From assembly GCF_000264785.1 (NCBI RefSeq), contig NZ_AFJI01000076.1, forward strand, positions 1-42,065: DNA of 42,065 nt, in the 5' to 3' direction. This stretch comes from Edwardsiella ictaluri ATCC 33202 (GTDB lineage Bacteria; Pseudomonadota; Gammaproteobacteria; Enterobacterales; Enterobacteriaceae). The notes beneath the pieces were generated by a model, which was not told the DNA's origin, did not search any database, and saw only the letters and a program-made list of their open reading frames with translations. The position numbers were made by a program, and so were the translations under genes. Position 1 is the first letter of the stretch; the number at the start of each line of letters is the position of its first letter. This document shows positions 1-9,048 of this stretch, in pieces.

Positions 1-131
1 CCCTCCAACCGGTGGATTTTCTCATCCACGCGCTGCAGCAGGTACTCATCATTGTTCATGGCATAGACCCGCTCCAGCGCCAGCTCATCGGCCAAGGTTT
101 TCTCTTGTGGCGTTAACTGTTTTGTATTCAT
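1..131 (-). CDS. N-terminal fragment of an unidentified small protein
   Basis: A reading frame on the minus strand opens with ATG at 129-131 and runs off the left edge of the window after 43 codons. The visible peptide is strongly charged and probably helical, beginning MNTKQLTPQEKTLADEL, with no signal peptide or membrane segment. A modest purine-rich stretch precedes the ATG. I do not recognise the family. It lies downstream of, and in the same direction as, the cytochrome b-type gene, 92 bases away, so it may be co-transcribed with it. Confidence 0.5.
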   Translation of the reverse strand, partial: MNTKQLTPQEKTLADELALERVYAMNNDEYLLQRVDEKIHRLE

Positions 132-223
132 CACGTTAATTACCCTGAATTTGGATCTGTGAGGATGACATAAGGGCCGGGGCTTTTCAATTCATTCGCC
201 GCCGCGGCCATCGGTGTTGCAGG

Positions 224-823
224 CTAGCTGCGCTGACGCTGTGCCGGTTCGCGCAGCCACAGGATAAAGTGCAGCAGCGCCATAAAACCGTGGCCGGCCA
301 GATAGACTTCGATCAGCCCCGTCAGGGTCTTATGGATGGATTTGGCATCGCCGGTCCATGCAGAGCCGCTGCGCCACAGGACAAACCACACCAGCCCAGA
401 GAGCACCACCAGCAGCAGGGCGCCGAGTCCCAGCCCTTGAACGCAGGTGGCAATGCCTTGTGGAGCGGTGCCCGGCAGGCGCATTTTAAATATATCCCCG
501 ATGTCGGTTTTCAGCTGGCTGACGTCGCCGAACAGGTAGGGGAAAAAGTAACGCAGTCCGCGCGTAGAGAGGCTGTACAGGGTCAGTACCAGCGTCAGCA
601 GCACCATCAGCAGACCGATACCAATATGCATCCAGGTAAAAATATCGTAGCTCAGCCCGGGCCGAATCTGCTGTTGTTGATTGAATCCCATCCCATTGCT
701 GGTGAGAATTTGTACGATAACAAGCAGCATAATAATAAAGTGCAGCACGCGCAGAAAGGGTTTCTGGTAAGTGCCGAGATAACGCCAGAACAGTGGGAAT
801 AAGGTGGAGAGACGAGACATCAT
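224..823 (-). CDS. Cytochrome b/b6-domain (b561-like) integral membrane protein
   Basis: A 199-residue inner-membrane protein with four clear hydrophobic segments (about residues 24-42, 64-86, 130-150 and 168-190). Histidines in or next to the segments (H28, H66, H164 region and the GHGFMALLHF stretch near the C-terminus) are placed as expected for haem b ligands of the cytochrome b561/hydrogenase-cytochrome family. Such proteins pass electrons between quinones and a periplasmic or membrane partner; no partner gene is visible here, so the substrate is unknown. Two adjacent ATG codons start the frame, preceded by AAGG at a good distance. The family assignment rests on topology and histidine pattern, not on a close named homologue. 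Confidence 0.7.
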   Translation of the reverse strand: MMSRLSTLFPLFWRYLGTYQKPFLRVLHFIIMLLVIVQILTSNGMGFNQQQQIRPGLSYDIFTWMHIGIGLLMVLLTLVLTLYSLSTRGLRYFFPYLFGDVSQLKTDIGDIFKMRLPGTAPQGIATCVQGLGLGALLLVVLSGLVWFVLWRSGSAWTGDAKSIHKTLTGLIEVYLAGHGFMALLHFILWLREPAQRQRS

Positions 824-1445
824 GGTTACCTTCTGTTTTATATTTTTATCCGGGTATTACGCTGGCGTGCCGTCGCGGTGCCAAGGTGTTATTTCATGGA
901 GCGCCGCGTGTTACCTGCCGGAGTGTGCAGGGGAGAAATACCGACGTGCCGGGGGAGTCGCTATCTGCACCCGCGCATACAGACCAGGAGCCGTAATACC
1001 GGGCCGTGTGCCGTAGCTGTGCATGCGCGTCGTCGCGCGATGCCATCCGTTACGGGGCCGCCTAATCATACCGGCCTTTCTACTATAGTCAGCATGAATA
1101 ATGTTAACCAGCGGATTTATTCACTCCTCTGTTACATAGTGTTTTTGACCGATTAAACTACGGTTTTATTCATGGTTAACGCTCGAACAGTGCGTATTTC
1201 CCGAACCCTTTCTCCGCACTTTTCGCTATATATGCAGGCTACGGACAGGATATTGGTTCTACCGAACGCGGTGGCTTTTAATAAAAATGGCGATAGGAAT
1301 AATAACCATTTTTATTTTTTGCGCTGGTCGCCTCGGTGGAGGGACTTTTTACCGCCCGGGCGGAATAATCGGACGGTGGGATTTACACTGAATCAAATAG
1401 GCCAGCATGGCCAAATCTTGTCGAAATTATGCCTTGGAGGCAAAA
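824..1445. other. Long intergenic region upstream of the phytase gene
   Basis: No convincing gene is seen. Several short overlapping open frames exist here on the plus strand, but none has a recognisable product or a good ribosome binding site. The right half (about 1080-1320) is AT-rich and should hold the appA promoter; the left end should hold the promoter of the divergent cytochrome b gene. I could not identify specific operators. Confidence 0.5.
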
Positions 1446-2780
1446 ATGCGCTGGTGCGAGCTGAGCCGTTGGTTATTCCCCGTATCGCTTACGCTGTTAT
1501 TTCCCCTGCCGCTGAAGGCGGCGGAGGCAGCGCACCCTGTACGCCATCTGGAGAGGGTGGTGATCGTCAGCCGCCACGGCGTACGGGCGCCGACCAAAAT
1601 GCCGGCGCTGATCCGTGAGGTCACCCCGGATGGGTGGCCGGTATGGCCGGTGCCACTGGGTGATCTTACGCCGCGCGGAGCGTCCCTGGTGACCCTGCTC
1701 GGCGCCTATTATCGGCAGCAGTTGAGCCGTGAGGGGCTGCTGCCCGCACAGGGGTGTCCCCCGGCAGGGTGGGTCTATGCCTGGACCGATGTGGATCAGC
1801 GTACGCGTAAAACCGGCGCGGCTTTTCTGCAGGGATTGGCACCGGGCTGTGCTGTCGCCATCCATCACCGGCCTGATGTGTCTCAGCGCGATCCCCTGTT
1901 TCATCCGGTCAAGGCGGGCCTCTGTCGACTGGATAAGGCCCGCACGCGCCGGGCGATTGAAGCGCAGGCCGGTATGCCGCTGGCCGCGCTCAATCACCGT
2001 TATGGCACCGCGCTGGCGCAGATGGCGCGGGTGCTGCATTTCGCGTCGTCGCCCTATTGCCAGCGGCGCAGCGGCGATGGGGTGTGTACCCTCGCCCGGA
2101 CCATGCCAACCCGGCTGCACATGGACGCTCACGGCGCCATCGCGCTGCGCGGCGCTCTGGGCCTCTCTGCGACGCTGGCGGAGATGTTTCTGTTGCAGCA
2201 GGCGCAGGGAATGGCGCAGCCGGCCTGGGGGCGTATCGCCACCCCGGCGCAGTGGCGGTCGTTGCTCCAGCTGCATAACCTTCAGTTTGATCTGCTGTCG
2301 CGTACCGACTATATCGCCCGTCATCGCGGGACGCCGCTGATGTATACCGTGCTGCAGGCGCTGCACGGGCAGACGCCGCGCCTGCCGGGATTAACGGCGC
2401 AGAACCGCCTGCTGCTGCTGGTCGGCCATGATACCAATCTGGCCAATCTGTCCGGCCTGCTGCAAACGCCGTGGAGCCTGCCCGGACAGCCGGATAATAC
2501 GCCGCCCGGCGGCGAACTGCGTTTTGAGCGTTGGCGCGACAGCACGGGTCGCGCCTGGGTGCGGGTGAGCGTGGTCTACCAGTCGCTGGCGCAGCTGCGC
2601 CGGCAGAGCCGCCTGACGCTGCCGCTGCCGCCGCATCAGATGACCCTGGCGTTGCCGGGATGCCGGGGGGAGATGGCGGATGGCCTCTGTCCACTGGATG
2701 CCTTCAGCCAGTGGCTCTCCTCCCGCCTGATCCCGGCGTGTCTGCCGGTGCCCGACGGCGCGACAAACGCAATGGAGTAA
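1446..2780 (+). CDS. appA: Periplasmic histidine acid phosphatase / phytase, AppA type
   Basis: A 444-residue secreted phosphatase that removes phosphate from phytate and other phosphomonoesters in the periplasm. Residues 1-26 form a signal peptide (basic start, hydrophobic core, cleavage near LKAAEA). The RHGVRAPT motif at 43-50 supplies the phosphohistidine nucleophile H44, and the GHDTNLANL stretch at about 327-335 holds the HD proton donor pair. Paired cysteines (about 103, 136, 160, 205, 214) match the disulphide-rich AppA fold. The similarity to E. coli AppA runs end to end, including GQPDNTPPGGEL. The frame is open 13 codons further upstream, but GGAGG at 1436-1440 fixes the ATG at 1446. 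It stands alone with its own terminator. Confidence 0.92.
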   Translation: MRWCELSRWLFPVSLTLLFPLPLKAAEAAHPVRHLERVVIVSRHGVRAPTKMPALIREVTPDGWPVWPVPLGDLTPRGASLVTLLGAYYRQQLSREGLLPAQGCPPAGWVYAWTDVDQRTRKTGAAFLQGLAPGCAVAIHHRPDVSQRDPLFHPVKAGLCRLDKARTRRAIEAQAGMPLAALNHRYGTALAQMARVLHFASSPYCQRRSGDGVCTLARTMPTRLHMDAHGAIALRGALGLSATLAEMFLLQQAQGMAQPAWGRIATPAQWRSLLQLHNLQFDLLSRTDYIARHRGTPLMYTVLQALHGQTPRLPGLTAQNRLLLLVGHDTNLANLSGLLQTPWSLPGQPDNTPPGGELRFERWRDSTGRAWVRVSVVYQSLAQLRRQSRLTLPLPPHQMTLALPGCRGEMADGLCPLDAFSQWLSSRLIPACLPVPDGATNAME

Positions 2781-2880
2781 GCCCGGCCCGCCGTCCGGCA
2801 GCGGCGGCGCCCTCCCGCGGTGGTTTGGCGCCCCCCTTTCCGCAGTACCCGGTGCACCGCCTGCCGTGCCGCTTTTTCCA

Positions 2881-2901
2881 CCGATTGCATCGGGCTTTTT
2901 T
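2881..2901 (+). terminator. Probable terminator after appA
   Basis: A 5-bp stem (CCGAT at 2881-2885 and ATCGG at 2889-2893, loop TGC) is followed by GC and six T residues. The stem is short, but the position about 100 bases after the appA stop and the T tract support rho-independent termination. Confidence 0.5.
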
Positions 2902-3062
2902 GCCTAATGCAGGCCGACAGGGTAGGCTGTCGCTCCTTCTGATTTTTTAACGTAAATCATGTGGATACACGGGCTCAGAGAGGCCTGGGGCACGGCGTGT
3001 CGCGCAGCGGGATAATCCCGGGGCGGGGCATGACAAACAGACAGAAAATAGGTTATTGAAGA

Positions 3063-4529
3063 ATGAATTTACAGGGTAAGGGCGCAGAGGCGCAGGCAGA
3101 CCGGCAGCGGCGTGCGCTGGATGCCCATGAGGCGGGTTACCAGAAGGGGATGGGAAAGCGGCAGATCCAGATGATCGCCATCGGTGGTGCCATCGGCACC
3201 GGACTGTTTCTGGGCACCGGTGGGCGCCTACAGGCGGCGGGGCCTTCACTGGCGCTGGTGTATCTGATCTGCGGGCTGTTTTCGTTTTTTATTCTGCGCG
3301 CACTGGGTGAGCTGGTACTGCATCGCCCGGCCAGCGGCAGCTTTGTCTCCTATGCGCGGGAGTTTTTGGGGGAGAAGGCGGCCTACGTGGCCGGATGGAT
3401 GTATTTTCTCAACTGGGCGATGACCGGCATCGTCGATATCACCGCGGTAGCGCTGTATATGCACTATTGGGGCGCCTTTGCCGGGGTGCCTCAGTGGCTT
3501 TTTGCCCTGATGGCGCTGACGCTGGTCGCGACCATGAATATGATCGGCGTGAAGTGGTTTGCCGAGATGGAGTTCTGGTTTGCCCTGATTAAGGTGGTGG
3601 CTATCGTTCTGTTTCTGCTGGTCGGTACCCTGTATCTGGGCAGCGGTCGCCCGCTGGCGGGGAGTCCGACCGGGCTGCATCTGATCACCGATAACGGTGG
3701 TCTGTTTCCACACGGCGTGCTGCCGGCGCTGGTCTTGATCCAGGGGGTGGTCTTTGCCTTCGCCTCGATCGAGCTGGTCGGTACCGCCGCCGGTGAGTGC
3801 CGCGATCCGCAGCGCCTGGTACCCCGGGCGATCAACAGCGTTATCTGGCGTATCGGCCTGTTTTACGTCGGCTCGGTCCTGCTGCTGGTCTGCCTGCTGC
3901 CGTGGAATGTCTATCAGGCCGGTCAGAGCCCGTTTGTCACCTTCTTCTCCCGGCTGGGCGTGCCTTACGTCGGCAGCCTGATGAACCTGGTCGTGCTGAC
4001 GGCGGCGCTTTCCAGCCTGAACTCCGGGCTGTACTGCACCGGTCGGATCCTGCGCTCGCTGGCGATGGGCGGTTCGGCGCCGCGCTTTATGGCCCGGATG
4101 AGCGCCCAGGCGGTGCCGTACGCCGGGATCCTGGCCACCGTCGCCCTGTATATGGTGGGCGTGGTGCTTAATTATCTGCTGCCGAGCCGGGTATTCGAGA
4201 TCGTGCTCAACGTAGCCTCGCTGGGGATCATCGCCTCCTGGGCATTTATCATCGTCTGTCAGATGAAGCTGCGCCAGGCGATCCGCGCCGGGCGAGCCAA
4301 ACCGGTGGCCTTCCGGATGCCCGGCGCCCCCGTTACCGGTTGGCTGACGCTGGCATTTCTGCTGGGGGTCGTGGTGCTGATGGCCTGTGACTATCCGAAC
4401 GGGACCTGGACGGTCGCCACGCTGCCGCTGTTGGTGCTGTTGCTGGCACTGGGCTGGCGCGGGCTGCACCGCTGCGAACAGCAGGGTGACGTGTCGGCTC
4501 TGCCCGCCGACTGCGAGGCCGGGCAATGA
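3063..4529 (+). CDS. ansP: L-asparagine permease, amino-acid/polyamine/organocation superfamily
   Basis: A 488-residue inner-membrane transporter that imports L-asparagine with protons. The N-terminal 30 residues are cytoplasmic and charged. Twelve hydrophobic segments follow, beginning with the family signature IGGAIGTGLFLG (residues about 40-51). The sequence follows E. coli AnsP closely throughout (for example GELVLHRPASGSFVSYAR and GTAAGECRDPQ), well beyond general similarity to GabP or CycA. The C-terminus is shorter than in E. coli. The ribosome binding site is weak (AGG about 8 bases before ATG). It is monocistronic in appearance; a YecD gene follows 139 bases later with its own ribosome binding site. 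Confidence 0.93.
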   Translation: MNLQGKGAEAQADRQRRALDAHEAGYQKGMGKRQIQMIAIGGAIGTGLFLGTGGRLQAAGPSLALVYLICGLFSFFILRALGELVLHRPASGSFVSYAREFLGEKAAYVAGWMYFLNWAMTGIVDITAVALYMHYWGAFAGVPQWLFALMALTLVATMNMIGVKWFAEMEFWFALIKVVAIVLFLLVGTLYLGSGRPLAGSPTGLHLITDNGGLFPHGVLPALVLIQGVVFAFASIELVGTAAGECRDPQRLVPRAINSVIWRIGLFYVGSVLLLVCLLPWNVYQAGQSPFVTFFSRLGVPYVGSLMNLVVLTAALSSLNSGLYCTGRILRSLAMGGSAPRFMARMSAQAVPYAGILATVALYMVGVVLNYLLPSRVFEIVLNVASLGIIASWAFIIVCQMKLRQAIRAGRAKPVAFRMPGAPVTGWLTLAFLLGVVVLMACDYPNGTWTVATLPLLVLLLALGWRGLHRCEQQGDVSALPADCEAGQ

Positions 4530-4668
4530 ATACTGGCTGCGTGCCCGGCTCATATTTGCTAACACAATGGCGGGCGGGTGAGACGCATCCCACCACGGCC
4601 TCAGTTACACTGAGCTACCGGTGGCGATGCGTCGATCGCCGCGCTGACTGCCATTAAGGAGCATCATG

Positions 4669-5247
4669 ATGCTACAGCTTGATCCGGCCACGACGGCCCT
4701 GGTACTGATCGATTTACAGCAGGGGATCCTGCCCGTCGCTGTTGCGCCCTATACCGGCAGCGCAGTGGTTGCCCGTGCGGCCACGCTGGCGGCGGCGTTC
4801 CGCGCCCGGGCGATGCCGGTGATCCTGGTTCGCGTGGGATGGAGCGCCTCTGGCGCCGATGCCCTGCGTCAGCCGGTCGATGCGCCGGCGTCGGGGGGGA
4901 CGCTGGCGGATAACTGGTGGGATTATCCGCCGGCGCTGACGCCACAGGCGCAGGATATTCAGATCGTTAAGCATCAGTGGGGGGCCTTTTACGGCACCGA
5001 TCTGGATCTGCAGCTGCGCCGTCGCGGTATTGATACGCTGGTGCTCGGGGGGATCTCGACCAATATCGGGGTCGAATCGACGGCGCGCAGCGCCTGGGAG
5101 CATGGCTATGGGCTATGGATTGCAGAGGATCTCTGCGCGGCGGCGGATGAGGTCCAACACCGTCACAGCTTCCGCTACATTTTCCCGCGCATCGCCCGGG
5201 TGTCACACAGCGCGGCGCTGTTGGCCGCGCTGGGAAAGGAGGGATAA
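4669..5247 (+). CDS. yecD: Isochorismatase-fold hydrolase YecD
   Basis: A 192-residue cytoplasmic protein of the cysteine-hydrolase (isochorismatase) fold. It matches E. coli YecD along its length, including IDLQQGILP near the N-terminus, [12 protein letters not shown] in the middle and [12 protein letters not shown] near residue 125. In active nicotinamidases and isochorismatase-like hydrolases the last motif carries the nucleophilic cysteine; here, as in YecD, that position is glycine, so ordinary cysteine hydrolysis is unlikely and the reaction is unknown. Two ATG codons occur in tandem (4666 and 4669); the second matches the E. coli start and sits better behind AAGGAG. Confidence 0.88.
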   Translation: MLQLDPATTALVLIDLQQGILPVAVAPYTGSAVVARAATLAAAFRARAMPVILVRVGWSASGADALRQPVDAPASGGTLADNWWDYPPALTPQAQDIQIVKHQWGAFYGTDLDLQLRRRGIDTLVLGGISTNIGVESTARSAWEHGYGLWIAEDLCAAADEVQHRHSFRYIFPRIARVSHSAALLAALGKEG

Positions 5248-5264
5248 AACCCGTAGGTTACGGG
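5242..5264 (-). terminator. Terminator for opgE
   Basis: On the minus strand a stem CCCGTA / TACGGG (5264-5259 and 5255-5250) with a 3-base loop is followed by TTTTA. It lies 35 bases past the opgE stop and directly after the convergent yecD stop, so it may serve both genes, but the T tract favours opgE. Confidence 0.6.
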
Positions 5265-5298
5265 CTGCGCCGGGAGCGCGCGCAGCGCGGACGGACGT

Positions 5299-6912
5299 TT
5301 ACTGATGGCGCTGGGCCGCGGAGTCCTGGACGAGAAACGGATCGTTCTCCAGCTTATCATAGGGAACCTGCTTCAGGGCGAAGTTCTGCACCATCACCTT
5401 CGACGGAATGGCTTTTTGGCCAGAGATAAAGCGGTAACGATCGACGATCTCCCCACTCTTGATCCCGGTCCAGTCAGAGAACAGATGCAGGAAATCATGG
5501 GCTGAACGGCGCGCCCTGATCACGGTACGGCGTTCGTCACCGCTGGAGAGGATCATCAGCGGTACCTGATAGTTCTGACGGTAGCGGTCGTGATGCGCCA
5601 GAAACTCACTGCGTGAACCCTTTTCATGGAAGGCCAGACCGTGATCGGAGAAGTAGATCATGGAGAAGTTTTGCCCGCTCTTGCTCAATTGGCCGTACAG
5701 CTCACTCAGAAACCGGTCCGTCTGGGTGATGCTGTACAGATAGCAGGAGGTCTCCTTCGTATGGACGAAGGTCGTAAAGTGGTTATTGGTGCGATCGCAG
5801 GCCTGGGGATGGGAGCCAATCAGATGGTAGACGATCAGCTTCGGCCCCTTTGCGGGGGCGTCCAGCGCCTGCTGGGTAAAGTTCAGCAGATCCAGATCGG
5901 AGGTGGATTTTCCGTCCTCAAAGTCGCCCTGCTTGAGGAAGTGAACCTCATCGGCCCGCTTGGCGATGCTGGCGACGATGGTGTCATATTTGCCCAGCTG
6001 CCCCTGATTGGAGAACCAGAAGGTCCGGAAACCGGCTTTCTGCGCCAGCGTAATGATACTGTTTTGATATTCGGCCTGTCCGTTGCGCACCAGGTTCAGC
6101 GTCTGGCCCAGGGATTTCTGGGTCGAGGGCGCCGCGGAGATATAGTCGTTGAAGAAGATACCGTTGACCTGGCTGGCGAAGGGGGTGGTGGGCCACTTGC
6201 CACCGAAGGCGCCGAGCGCATCGCGGCGTGCGCTTTCGCCAATCACCAGCACATAGATCTGATGCCTGGGCTTGACCGAGGTGACGTGCCAGCTGTCGGC
6301 GACAGAGGAGAGCGTCTGCATACGGGCCATCTCGCGATCGACCTCCAGCGTGCCGTTGGCGGTATCCTTAATAAAGCGTGCGACCGGATAGCCGGTGTCG
6401 CTCAGACGGAACTCGCCACCGGCGCTCAGGTTGGTGACCGGTGTCAGCAACAGGCCGCACAGGGCGAGCAGCAGGTAGAGCGTCTTGGGCAACCCCCAGG
6501 ATTTTTCACGCGGTATCCCCCGCCACGCCAGGACGCCGCCGAGCAGCAGGATAAACAGGGCGATCAGGTAGTCCCAGAAGGGGAAGATCTGCGCCATCTC
6601 GCCGGCTTCTTCCGGGTTGGTGGAGTAGAGCGCCAGCACCGAGTTGAAGTTGGGTGGGCCAAAGACCCGGCCAAACGGGTAGTAGAATCCGGCGACCAGG
6701 GTACAGATCAGCAGCAGAACCCGCTGCGTTCGTGGCAGGTAGTGCGCCAGCAGCAGGAAAATAGCAGCCAGTCCCAGCGCATAGATCAAGCTGAAATGAT
6801 AGCCCAGCCCCCGGTTAATCAGGGTGGAGAGGATAACGTAAAGCAGCGGGTATGGCGTCAACAATTCGCCGCAGCCCTCTTTTGCGCGTAACAGTAATTC
6901 TTTTGGCTTCAT
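5299..6912 (-). CDS. opgE: Osmoregulated periplasmic glucan phosphoethanolamine transferase OpgE
   Basis: A 537-residue inner-membrane enzyme of the EptA/EptB/OpgE family that moves phosphoethanolamine from phosphatidylethanolamine onto periplasmic glucans. Residues 20-160 contain about five membrane helices; the rest is a periplasmic alkaline-phosphatase-fold domain. Visible catalytic features are VIGESARRDALG (E226, metal ligand), the threonine nucleophile T264 in SAAPSTQKSLG, and SDHG near residue 450. Similarity to E. coli OpgE (YbiP) is strong from end to end. The frame continues 64 codons further upstream, but homology begins at the ATG at 6910-6912. That start has no clear Shine-Dalgarno sequence, suggesting low or regulated translation. 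Confidence 0.9.
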   Translation of the reverse strand: MKPKELLLRAKEGCGELLTPYPLLYVILSTLINRGLGYHFSLIYALGLAAIFLLLAHYLPRTQRVLLLICTLVAGFYYPFGRVFGPPNFNSVLALYSTNPEEAGEMAQIFPFWDYLIALFILLLGGVLAWRGIPREKSWGLPKTLYLLLALCGLLLTPVTNLSAGGEFRLSDTGYPVARFIKDTANGTLEVDREMARMQTLSSVADSWHVTSVKPRHQIYVLVIGESARRDALGAFGGKWPTTPFASQVNGIFFNDYISAAPSTQKSLGQTLNLVRNGQAEYQNSIITLAQKAGFRTFWFSNQGQLGKYDTIVASIAKRADEVHFLKQGDFEDGKSTSDLDLLNFTQQALDAPAKGPKLIVYHLIGSHPQACDRTNNHFTTFVHTKETSCYLYSITQTDRFLSELYGQLSKSGQNFSMIYFSDHGLAFHEKGSRSEFLAHHDRYRQNYQVPLMILSSGDERRTVIRARRSAHDFLHLFSDWTGIKSGEIVDRYRFISGQKAIPSKVMVQNFALKQVPYDKLENDPFLVQDSAAQRHQ

Positions 6913-7299
6913 GGTTTTTTTCTGAACAAGATGCGCTGGTGATCCCGGTTTACCGTGATGAATCCCTCCACGCTCTGGCGAGAGGGCAGGGTGTACGACA
7001 GAGCTGCCGCTGGAAGGGGGATCCGGGGTATCGGATTCGGTCCGGACTGGCAGCCTGAAGATAATCTGAGCTGGAGCGAATAGCAACAGATATCCGGCAT
7101 ACAATATATGATAAACAAAACAAATATATTAGGCTGAGTCCGATAAACATGTGCGCCCTTGCCATCGGGGACAGGCGCATATGTCGACAGGGGCGTCAGG
7201 CCCCTCATCTCCTACAGGTGGGCGCCAGCCGAGCGCCGTGCAGAAACGGCAACAGGCGCCATTTTTCCTGTCATATGTTAATTATAAGATAAAGAAATC
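6913..7299. other. Intergenic region between opgE and the PBP3-like gene
   Basis: This stretch should hold the opgE promoter (reading leftward) and the 3' end of the PBP3-like transcript. It has an AT-rich core (7085-7145). I see no gene and no recognisable operator. Several short frames overlap but none looks coding. Confidence 0.4.
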
Positions 7300-9048
7300 T
7301 TATGTGCCAGGCCGTTGCGCGCCGGTCGAATTGCGGTTGAGGGTAATCGCCTGATCGGTCAGCGCATCGGGCACAATATTCATATGGCGCAGTATATCGC
7401 CCATGATCTGGCCAAAAATAGGCCCGGCTACCGAGCCGCCAAAGTGCTTACCGGCGGTCGGGTGGTTCACCATCACCACCAGGGCGACGCGCGGATTGCT
7501 CGCCGGTGCCACGCCGGCGGTATAGTTAATGTAGCCGCCGTCGTATTTCCCGTCGCTGCCCATCTTTTCTGCGGTACCGGTCTTGATCGCCAGACGATAG
7601 CCGGGAACCGCCGCCGCCACGCCGCTGCCGCCCGGCAGGGCATCGCTCTCCATCATATGTACCACGGTGCGGACGATGTTGGCGTCGATCACCTGGGTAC
7701 CGATCACCGGCGGTGTGACTTTGGTGATCGAGAGTGGGCGGAACAGGCCAAAGGAGCCGATGGTGGCATACTCCCGCGCCATTTGCAGGGGGGTGATACG
7801 CAGGCCATAGCCAAAGGAGAACGTCGCGCGTTCAATGTCAGACCAACGCTGGCGGTGCAGCGGGAAATAGCCGCCGCTCTCGCCGCTGATGCCCAGTGCG
7901 GTGGAGACCCCGAGCCCAAAGTTATGGTAGAGGTTGACCAGCACATCGGCGGGCATGGCCAGCGCGATATGGGATACCCCGATATCGCTGGATTTTTGCA
8001 GAATACCGGTGATGGTTAGGCGTGACCAGTGGCCGACGTCGCGGATCAGGTGGCCGTTAACCGGATACGGCATGGTATCGATGACGGAGTCCGGGCGGAT
8101 CAGGTGGCGCTGCAGACCGGCCATCACCACCAGCGGCTTCACCGTCGATCCCGGCTCAAAACTGTCGGAGATAGCGACGTTACGCATATCCTGCTGGGCT
8201 ACCCCCTGGTAGTTGTTGGGGTTAAAGGAGGGATAGCTGGCCATGCCGAGGATCTCGCCGGTATTCACATCCACCAGCACGGCGGCGCCGGAGTCGGCCT
8301 GATTGCGCAACACCCCGTCGCGCAGGTGGGAGTAGAGCGCGTACTGCATATAGCGATCGATGCTCAGGGGAAGTGTTGGCGCCTGCCGGGCCGGATCGTC
8401 CTCCATCAGGCCGACCACGTGGCCATAGCGATCCTTACGGTAAAGGCGGTAGCCCGGCTTGCCCTGCAGCAGACTGTTAAAGCCGTGCTCGATCCCGTTC
8501 AGCCCCTGTTGATCGAGCCCCACGATGCCGATCAGCGGCGCCGCCGCCTCCCCCATCGGGTAGTAGCGGCTGGAATCGTCCGGGGTGGTGACGCCGGGGA
8601 TATGCAGCTTGGTGATATAGTCTGCGATCCCGGCCTCGATCTGGCGGTCCAGATAGATAAAGCGTCGCTGGCTGTTTTGCAAGATCTTGTCACGGACGCT
8701 CTCCAGCGGCTGCGACAGCGCGTTGGCCAGATAGCGCCACTGTGCACTGCTGAGCTGGGGATCGTGCTCCAGTACCCGCACCGGGTCGGCGATCACATCG
8801 TTAGAGGCGACGCTGACCGCCAGAGGGTGTCCGTTACGATCGGTAATGGTGCCGCGCAGCGGGTGGGTGACCAGCTCGCGCAGCGAGCGCTGATCGGCCT
8901 CTTTTTCCAGCTGGGGCTGCTTCATGAGCTGCAAATAGCCAACGCGCAACAGCAGTAATAACAGAAAAACGCCAATGCCGATGTAAATCAGCACAAAACG
9001 GCCTGTAAAATAGTTGACCTTTCCTGTTTGAGTGCTTTTTTTACGCAT
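7300..9048 (-). CDS. PBP3/FtsI-like class B penicillin-binding protein (second FtsI-type transpeptidase)
   Basis: A 582-residue peptidoglycan transpeptidase anchored by one N-terminal helix (about residues 18-38), with a pedestal domain and a C-terminal transpeptidase domain. The SXXK motif STVK is at 301-304 (nucleophile S301) and KTGT at 489-492. The SXN motif reads SSD at 353-355, with Asp where FtsI has Asn. It resembles E. coli FtsI along its length but diverges enough to be a paralogue rather than the essential copy, and no mra/dcw cluster genes surround it. Salmonella encodes a comparable second PBP3 active in acid. The frame extends 16 codons upstream to 9096; I chose 9048 because its short basic tail matches a membrane anchor. 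Confidence 0.85.
   Translation of the reverse strand: MRKKSTQTGKVNYFTGRFVLIYIGIGVFLLLLLLRVGYLQLMKQPQLEKEADQRSLRELVTHPLRGTITDRNGHPLAVSVASNDVIADPVRVLEHDPQLSSAQWRYLANALSQPLESVRDKILQNSQRRFIYLDRQIEAGIADYITKLHIPGVTTPDDSSRYYPMGEAAAPLIGIVGLDQQGLNGIEHGFNSLLQGKPGYRLYRKDRYGHVVGLMEDDPARQAPTLPLSIDRYMQYALYSHLRDGVLRNQADSGAAVLVDVNTGEILGMASYPSFNPNNYQGVAQQDMRNVAISDSFEPGSTVKPLVVMAGLQRHLIRPDSVIDTMPYPVNGHLIRDVGHWSRLTITGILQKSSDIGVSHIALAMPADVLVNLYHNFGLGVSTALGISGESGGYFPLHRQRWSDIERATFSFGYGLRITPLQMAREYATIGSFGLFRPLSITKVTPPVIGTQVIDANIVRTVVHMMESDALPGGSGVAAAVPGYRLAIKTGTAEKMGSDGKYDGGYINYTAGVAPASNPRVALVVMVNHPTAGKHFGGSVAGPIFGQIMGDILRHMNIVPDALTDQAITLNRNSTGAQRPGT

Noticed and set aside
793-1156. Several overlapping plus-strand frames before appA
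   Set aside because: Overlapping in three frames with no ribosome binding site, domain or continuity; typical of GC-rich intergenic sequence.
3246-4565. 439-codon minus-strand open frame opposite ansP
   Set aside because: It lies entirely over the ansP gene, is rich in Gln, His and Arg as expected for an antisense shadow in GC-rich DNA, and resembles no protein.
5626-6891. 421-codon plus-strand open frame opposite opgE
   Set aside because: Shadow of the opgE coding sequence; opgE has clear homology and catalytic residues, this frame has none.
8029-8958. 309-codon plus-strand frame opposite the PBP3-like gene
   Set aside because: Antisense shadow of a gene with intact transpeptidase motifs.
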